NCBI GenBank assembly: GCA_934330725.1
Contig: CAKRGM010000002.1
Coordinates: 62,001-126,000 of the forward strand
Source: an uncultured Lachnospiraceae bacterium
GTDB lineage: Bacteria > Bacillota > Clostridia > Lachnospirales > Lachnospiraceae
DNA: 64,000 bases
Direction: 5' to 3'
Shown here in pieces: positions 60,682 to 64,000 of the stretch (position 1 is its first letter; each line of letters begins with the position of its first letter). A model generated the notes under the pieces. The model was not told the origin of the DNA and did not search any database. It worked only from the letters and a program-made list of their open reading frames with translations. A program made the translations under genes and the position numbers.

Positions 60682-61698
60682 TTAATCATCATATCCATTT
60701 GGATTGTTCTTCTGCCATCTCCATGAATCTTCACACATCTTCTTTAAATCTCTCTTTGCTGTCCAGCCAAGTTCCTTCTCTGCTTTACTGGCGCTGCAGT
60801 AACATACCGGAACATCACCTGCTCTTCTAGGCTGAAATTCGTAAGGAATATTTACTCCAGTTGCTTCCATAAAGTTATTTACAATATCAAGAACTGAATA
60901 TCCGTGGCCTGTTCCGAGGTTATATACAGCAAGTCCCGGCTTAGATGCAAACTTCTCAACTGCCTTTACATGTCCTGCTGCAAGATCACATACATGGATA
61001 TAATCTCTTACACATGTTCCATCAGGTGTATCATAATCATTTCCAAATATACCAAGCTTATCGAGCTTTCCAACTGCCACCTGTGTAATATAAGGCATCA
61101 GATTGTTAGGTATTCCCTTAGGATTTTCGCCCATAGTTCCACTTTCATGTGCACCAATAGGGTTAAAATATCTAAGAAGAATAACATTCCATTCAGGATC
61201 TGCTTTCTGGATATCAGTAAGTATCTGCTCAAGCATACCCTTAGTCTGTCCATAAGGATTAGTAATTTCTCCTTTCGGGCATTCCTCTGTAATCGGAACA
61301 AATGCAGGATCTCCATAAACTGTAGCTGATGAAGAGAATATAATATTTTTAACATTATTATTTCTCATAACATCGAAAAGTACAAGTGAACCTGAAATAT
61401 TATTCATATAATATTCGATTGGTTTATGTACTGATTCACCTACTGCCTTAAGTCCTGCAAAATGTATACATGAATCTATATCTTCTTTCTTAAAAATATC
61501 ATCAAGCGCTTTAGCATCATTTATATCAGCCTCATAAAACTTTACCGGCTTTCCTGTGATAGCAGATACTCTGTCCAACGCCTTCTTGCTTGAATTAACA
61601 AGATTATCAACTACAACAACTTCATATCCTGCATTCTGCAGTTCAACAACTGTGTGACTTCCAATATAACCGGCTCCGCCTGTAACTAAAATTGCCAT
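60682..61698 (-). CDS. galE: UDP-glucose 4-epimerase
   Basis: NAD-dependent epimerase interconverting UDP-glucose and UDP-galactose. 338 aa. NAD motif VTGGAGYIGSHTVVEL, SSSATVYGDP, catalytic Tyr-X3-Lys in YGQTKGMLEQ, and the C-terminal RRAGDVPVCYCSASKAEKEL are complete. Supplies galactose units to glycans; the neighbouring glmM, gtrA and family-2 transferase are also envelope-related. Confidence 0.97.
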   Translation of the reverse strand: MAILVTGGAGYIGSHTVVELQNAGYEVVVVDNLVNSSKKALDRVSAITGKPVKFYEADINDAKALDDIFKKEDIDSCIHFAGLKAVGESVHKPIEYYMNNISGSLVLFDVMRNNNVKNIIFSSSATVYGDPAFVPITEECPKGEITNPYGQTKGMLEQILTDIQKADPEWNVILLRYFNPIGAHESGTMGENPKGIPNNLMPYITQVAVGKLDKLGIFGNDYDTPDGTCVRDYIHVCDLAAGHVKAVEKFASKPGLAVYNLGTGHGYSVLDIVNNFMEATGVNIPYEFQPRRAGDVPVCYCSASKAEKELGWTAKRDLKKMCEDSWRWQKNNPNGYDD

Positions 61699-61733
61699 AT
61701 CATTTCTCCCTTATCCCTGCTATTTTGTATAGG

Positions 61734-61778
61734 CAACTGCTAAACTCATTATTTTCAAAAATTGATAAGTTTCACAAT
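61734..61778. repeat. Palindromic intergenic repeat, short form
   Basis: CAACTGCTAAACTCATTATTT ... ATAAGTTTCACAAT matches both ends of the element at 37015-37140 with a 10-nt middle. In the divergent galE/gtrA gap. Confidence 0.5.
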
Positions 61779-61887
61779 TATCTATATTATTTTATATTTG
61801 CCTGTTTGTACCAGTACAGTGTATAAACTTGCAGGATTTATTATATCACACTTATCTTTCAGAATAAACAGCATATATAAATATTTA

Positions 61888-61916
61888 TTGACTACAACTG
61901 TATCTTCATATATTAT
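61888..61916 (+). promoter_or_regulatory. Sigma-A promoter of the gtrA gene
   Basis: TTGACT (61888-61893), 17 nt, TATTAT (61911-61916). The leader after it can pair GCAGG or ACAGG alternatively with CCTGT. Remaining gap sequence contains only the short repeat. Confidence 0.6.
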
Positions 61917-62010
61917 AGTTAGGTGCATATTCTAAAGAATACCCGCAGGTTATGTCAGATAATTATGCCTGTAATGCAATTTACAGGTGTTAGAAAGGCT
62001 TGGTTATTAT

Positions 62011-62421
62011 ATGAAAAAATTATTAGAACAAATCGTAAAGTTTGGCATTGTTGGTGCAATTGCATTTGTTATTGACTATGCCGTTTTATTTATACTTGTT
62101 CATTTTGCCGGCATGGATTCTATTGTGGCTGCTACAATATCCTTTATTGTTTCAGTTATATTTAACTATCTTGCAAGTATGAAGTATGTATTTGTAGGTC
62201 GTGCTGACCAGTCCAAAAAAACACAGTTTATTATCTTTGTTATACTTAGTGCAATTGGTCTTGTAATTAACGATGTTATTATGTGGCTTCTTAACAGACT
62301 TCTGATTGATGCCATTCCTACATACTATTATATGGTATCAAAAATATTTGCAACAGCCGTAGTAATGGTATGGAACTTTGTTTCAAGAAAAATATTCCTT
62401 GAAGAAAAAAATAATAAATAA
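62011..62421 (+). CDS. GtrA-family membrane protein
   Basis: 136 aa from ATG 62011 (MKKLLEQIVKFGIVGAIAF), SD AAAGG rather distant; ATG-like codons upstream to 61987 are weaker. Four membrane spans; YLASMKYVF between spans 2 and 3 and WNFVSRKIFL at the end are family features. GtrA proteins are thought to move or help present lipid-linked sugars, often partnered with a family-2 glycosyltransferase such as the convergent gene at 62524. Confidence 0.9.
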   Translation: MKKLLEQIVKFGIVGAIAFVIDYAVLFILVHFAGMDSIVAATISFIVSVIFNYLASMKYVFVGRADQSKKTQFIIFVILSAIGLVINDVIMWLLNRLLIDAIPTYYYMVSKIFATAVVMVWNFVSRKIFLEEKNNK

Positions 62422-62422
62422 T

Positions 62423-62479
62423 AAAAAAGGAAAATGTCAGTACCTCGTTTTGAAAGTCGTACTGACATTTTCCTTTTTT
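62423..62479. terminator. Bidirectional terminator, 21-bp perfect stem
   Basis: The 21-nt segment 62423-62443 (A6, GGAAAATGTC, AGTAC) is perfectly complementary to 62459-62479, loop of 15 nt. A6/T6 runs at both ends allow termination of gtrA and of the convergent family-2 transferase. Confidence 0.9.
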
Positions 62480-62523
62480 ATATGCTGCAAGCCTGCAGTA
62501 AATGTATCATTTTCCTTTTTTCA

Positions 62524-63264
62524 TTACTCTGAAAGCATTTTCTCTTCTGACCATACATCTACAGTGTATTTGTTTGCTTTATTATATCTTTTTCTAAGTC
62601 CAAATATCTGTTTTAAATACTGCATGGTAACTTTACCTGAAAGCTTTGATTCACCCTGTGTTCGTTCCTGAAACTTATATGGAATCTCTGTAAGCTTACT
62701 ATATGTACCCATTGCTAAGACTTCAATCATTATTTTCCAGCCGATCGGCTGTAAATCTGCGTGTTCAATTACTTCCTTTCTAAACATAAACAAACCGCTT
62801 GTCGGGTCTGAAATCTGTCTTAAACAAGGAAGTACAACTTGTCCTATTTTTCTCGCTGTCCATGAAACAAACTTTCTGTACCAGTTTAAGCCGCCATCAC
62901 TTCCCCCCGGTACAAAACGGCTTGGTACGCAGACATCAGCGCCAGCCTTCATTGTTTTATACATATACTTAAGAACAATTGGCGGATGCTGTAAATCTGC
63001 ATCCATACAAGCCATATAATCACCTTTAGCTATTCTAAATCCTTTAAGGACTGCTGTCGCAAGTCCCGACTCACCAGTTCTGTGTTCCATTCTTACCGCA
63101 GGATAATCCTTTGCAACCTCCATAATAACCTGTGGTGTATCATCCTTACTGTCATCTACAAATACTATTTCATACTTTATGCCCGTAAGAGCTGCATCAA
63201 TCTGCTCTACTAAATTTCTAATGTTCTTACCTTCATTAAATGTTGGTATAACTACTGATAACAT
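62524..63264 (-). CDS. Family-2 glycosyltransferase, polyprenyl-phosphate sugar synthase type
   Basis: 246 aa from ATG 63264 (MLSVVIPTFNEGKNIRNLV), SD AAAGGAGAGAATT; the open frame extends 23 residues more. GT-A motifs: FVDDSKDDTPQVI, MACMDADLQHPP (DXD-like), SDPTSGLFMFRK and GWKIMIEVL. This is the DPM1/DolP-mannose-synthase-like subgroup without membrane spans. It would make a lipid-linked sugar for GtrA-type transfer and for the membrane transferase-like gene upstream. Confidence 0.92.
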   Translation of the reverse strand: MLSVVIPTFNEGKNIRNLVEQIDAALTGIKYEIVFVDDSKDDTPQVIMEVAKDYPAVRMEHRTGESGLATAVLKGFRIAKGDYMACMDADLQHPPIVLKYMYKTMKAGADVCVPSRFVPGGSDGGLNWYRKFVSWTARKIGQVVLPCLRQISDPTSGLFMFRKEVIEHADLQPIGWKIMIEVLAMGTYSKLTEIPYKFQERTQGESKLSGKVTMQYLKQIFGLRKRYNKANKYTVDVWSEEKMLSE

Positions 63265-63342
63265 AATTCTCTCCTTTATGAGTCTTAACTTCGATATTAT
63301 AATACCAAAATTATGATTTAACAAGTTTTTCACACAATTTTC

Positions 63343-64000
63343 TTACATTAGCCAGCAATCAGAATTAAACCATAGAATAAGTAAAATCGCTTCTATTACT
63401 GTAAATACCGCTAAACACAGCCTTCTTACGACTTTATTACTGCGGGATAACAAATCATAAACTCCTACAAATACTACAAACGTTCCAACCGTAAATCTGC
63501 AGGTACTCATTACATGTGAAACCAATGGAACAAGCAATGATATTATTCCAAACACTGCCATCGCATAATATTTTCTATAGAACATGTATCCATACAACAC
63601 AAATGCAAAAATACAAAACCATCCCATATATGTATATCTGAATTCAATCTGTCCTGTACATGCCTTCCACAAAACACCTAATACAGGGAAATAATAGTCC
63701 TCACGCCATGCAACCTGTACATGCATAAACGCCCATGCATCACCACAGAAGAAATTAAGGAAACTCATATAAAGAAATGTTCCCAGTGGACACACCAGCA
63801 ATGAAACTATATGCTGCGGTTTCTTAAGCATCAGTAAAATAAATGTCTTTATTCCTTTCAGGCTTACCCGCCCCGGAACCATATCAATATACATCTGTAC
63901 AAGCAGTGCAAATACAAGTGTACAGCCGACTATCCTGGTTGCACTTGCAAATACTGACATAATTCCAGCCAGAAAATATCTCCTCTGTACGCTGAAATAG
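63343..64000 (-). CDS. Multi-span membrane protein, C-terminal part (glycosyltransferase-like)
   Basis: The frame is open to the window edge, so the 5' end is missing; 218 codons are visible. Several hydrophobic spans (ATRIVGCTLVFALLVQMYID; VSLLVCPLGTFLYMSFL; WFCIFAFVLYGYMFY; MAVFGIISLLVPLVSHV). The FSVQRRYFLAGIMSVFASAT stretch resembles the charged loop before a span in PIG-V-like lipid-linked mannosyltransferases. Together with the family-2 gene 78 nt downstream, a lipid-sugar-dependent transferase is likely. Low certainty as to family. Confidence 0.65.
   Translation of the reverse strand, partial: YFSVQRRYFLAGIMSVFASATRIVGCTLVFALLVQMYIDMVPGRVSLKGIKTFILLMLKKPQHIVSLLVCPLGTFLYMSFLNFFCGDAWAFMHVQVAWREDYYFPVLGVLWKACTGQIEFRYTYMGWFCIFAFVLYGYMFYRKYYAMAVFGIISLLVPLVSHVMSTCRFTVGTFVVFVGVYDLLSRSNKVVRRLCLAVFTVIEAILLILWFNSDCWLM

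Noticed and set aside
1..64000. Search by eye for tRNA, rRNA, tmRNA, IS elements and prophage genes
   Set aside because: None found; no cloverleaf-like segment, transposase or integrase motif was recognised.

Overview
The window (about 36% G+C by eye) reads as chromosome of a motile Gram-positive member of the class Clostridia, most likely a flagellated Lachnospiraceae (Roseburia / Lachnospira / Butyrivibrio-like). Support: the Firmicutes-type order rpmG-secE-nusG-rplK-rplA-rplJ-rplL-rpoB-rpoC, a FliW/CsrA/FlaG flagellar block, a SAM-I riboswitch before metK, and sporulation genes (spoIIID, spoIIR, a SipL-like gene). Species cannot be fixed from the sequence alone. No tRNA, rRNA, CRISPR array, IS element or prophage was seen.

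Layout. 1-9.2 kb (minus strand): transcription/translation operon, with an L10-type attenuator leader before rplJ and, unusually, a DUF4422-type glycosyltransferase gene between rplL and rpoB. 9.6-18 kb: accessory block with a second, FliD-like gene, a small unknown gene, three paralogous CgeB/DUF3880-type glycosyltransferases, a methyltransferase-like gene and a MATE transporter. 18.3-36.8 kb (minus strand): motility block mreB - two rod/hook genes - flgJ-like - recD2 - comF - yvyF-like - flgM - flgN - two flgK - flgL - fliW - csrA - flaG - fliD - fliS - fliT-like - flagellin. This largely matches the B. subtilis comF-flgM-flgK-flgL-fliW-csrA-hag and mbl-flhO-flhP orders as I know them, fused into one run. 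Sigma-28-like boxes precede flagellin, flaG, flgM and the FliD-like gene. Flagellin also carries a CsrA-type leader, giving a coherent circuit: FlgM restrains sigma-28, and FliW/CsrA control flagellin translation.

37-44.5 kb: CmpB-like membrane protein, metK under a SAM-I riboswitch, a divergent HD-GYP gene, spoIIID, recQ and a lipoprotein foldase. 44.7-50.3 kb (plus strand): agmatine deiminase, N-carbamoylputrescine amidase, a PlsC-type acyltransferase, a small membrane protein and nicotinate phosphoribosyltransferase. 50.4-64 kb: DUF1934, murI, spoIIR, a GntR regulator, ispE, an AT-rich gap with a candidate sRNA, a membrane protein, an unknown leader-controlled gene, SipL-like, a PrcB-like lipoprotein, glmM, galE, gtrA, a family-2 glycosyltransferase and a truncated membrane protein.

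The strongest unexplained signals are RNA-level. Four genes (aguA, aguB, plsC, and the unknown gene at 56077) share leaders in which a stem loop can pair with a strand just before a conserved AGAAAYGRGG ribosome-binding segment, and two of these are homologous over about 110 nt. The recQ terminator buries the spoIIID ribosome-binding site, while a sigma-E-like promoter lies inside the hairpin so that its own transcript would escape it. A similar 14-bp hairpin covers the ribosome-binding site of the PrcB-like lipoprotein. All structures were found by eye; nothing was folded or searched.
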